A stretch of 32,047 nt of DNA from positions 1 to 32,047 of the forward strand of contig JAAVZL010000046.1 of the NCBI GenBank assembly GCA_022791635.1, in the 5' to 3' direction. The translations under genes were made by a program, and so were the position numbers. Every line of letters starts with the position of its first letter. Position 1 is the first letter of the stretch. Under the pieces are notes generated by a model. The model did no database searches. It had not been told where the DNA came from and saw only the letters and a program-made list of their open reading frames with translations. This stretch comes from Lachnospiraceae bacterium. Lineage in GTDB: Bacteria > Bacillota > Clostridia > Lachnospirales > Lachnospiraceae. This document shows, in pieces, positions 31,998-32,047 of this stretch.

Positions 31998-32047
31998 CTA
32001 ATTACTGTTCTTAAATATCTCGGCTATTACGGCCATTCTTGGATCCA
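31998..32047 (-). CDS. YceD/DUF177 family protein, C-terminal end only
   Basis: Only the last 15 residues before TAG (32000-31998) are in the window: DPRMAVIAEIFKNSN. The DPR-(L/F/M)-A-x-(L/I) ending and the position directly before rpmF match the YceD (DUF177) family linked to 23S rRNA and ribosome assembly. The start is outside the window. Confidence 0.75.
   Translation of the reverse strand, partial: DPRMAVIAEIFKNSN

Noticed and set aside
1..32047. CRISPR arrays, tRNA/rRNA genes, complete insertion sequences
   Set aside because: No spaced direct-repeat array, no cloverleaf-like sequence with CCA/GTTC signatures and no transposase-like protein was seen in the window.

Overview
The window reads as chromosomal DNA of an anaerobic, low-to-mid GC Firmicute, most likely a Lachnospiraceae-type Clostridium. 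Support comes from the yceD-rpmF / plsX-acpP-rnc-smc-ftsY housekeeping order, strong AGGAGG-type ribosome sites with occasional TTG and GTG starts, a Mn2+ (yybP-ykoY) riboswitch, and families typical of gut Clostridia (C_GCAxxG_C_C, TIGR04076, DUF1848, DUF3784). Every gene is on the minus strand except the AT-rich hxlR fragment at the left edge. Family assignments were made by eye from motifs and remembered families, with no database search.

Region 1 (1-547): the 3' end of an HxlR regulator on the plus strand, a 15-bp perfect hairpin, and the terminator of the large minus-strand operon that converges on it.

Region 2 (564-10605): a ten-gene minus-strand operon behind a near-consensus promoter (TTGATA-17-TATAAT). 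In transcription order it encodes a KDPG/KHG-type aldolase fused to a VOC-like domain, a phosphotriesterase-fold lactonase with a phosphate-binding residue set, a zinc alcohol dehydrogenase, a C_GCAxxG_C_C redox protein with a damaged 5' end, two D-2-hydroxyacid dehydrogenases, a CoA-disulfide-reductase/rhodanese fusion, a DeoR regulator, and IIC and IIB of an ascorbate-type PTS. I infer uptake and phosphorylation of a sugar lactone or sugar acid, opening of the phospho-lactone, redox rearrangement, and aldol cleavage. No IIA, dehydratase or isomerase is present, and I do not recognise the full pathway.

Region 3 (10650-11160): an unusually structured non-coding stretch. It holds a terminator, an 81-nt hairpin with 26-bp perfect arms, and a 226-nt foldback with ~78-bp imperfect arms. 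A second hairpin at 17793-17877 shares the loop words of the first but has different, still perfectly paired arms. This looks like a dispersed stem-loop family that conserves structure.

Region 4 (11161-14682): Mn2+ homeostasis operon consisting of promoter, yybP-ykoY riboswitch with an overlapping terminator, mntP, and a P-type ATPase.

Region 5 (14690-16663): a two-gene Septu-like anti-phage cassette (PtuA ATPase and PtuB HNH nuclease).

Region 6 (16781-22981): accessory and metabolic genes: a DUF1848 Fe-S type protein, a tandem-duplicated L-rhamnose mutarotase-like protein, catabolic-type threonine ammonia-lyase, TIGR04076, DUF3784, and a run of small membrane, PH-like and hypothetical proteins, including two short genes of 38 and 54 codons.

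Region 7 (23054-32047): ftsY, smc, rnc, acpP and plsX as one operon with a long hairpin in front of rnc. A chemoreceptor with a CZB-type sensor domain and its own terminator lies between plsX and the usually adjacent rpmF. The last bases encode the end of a YceD/DUF177 protein.
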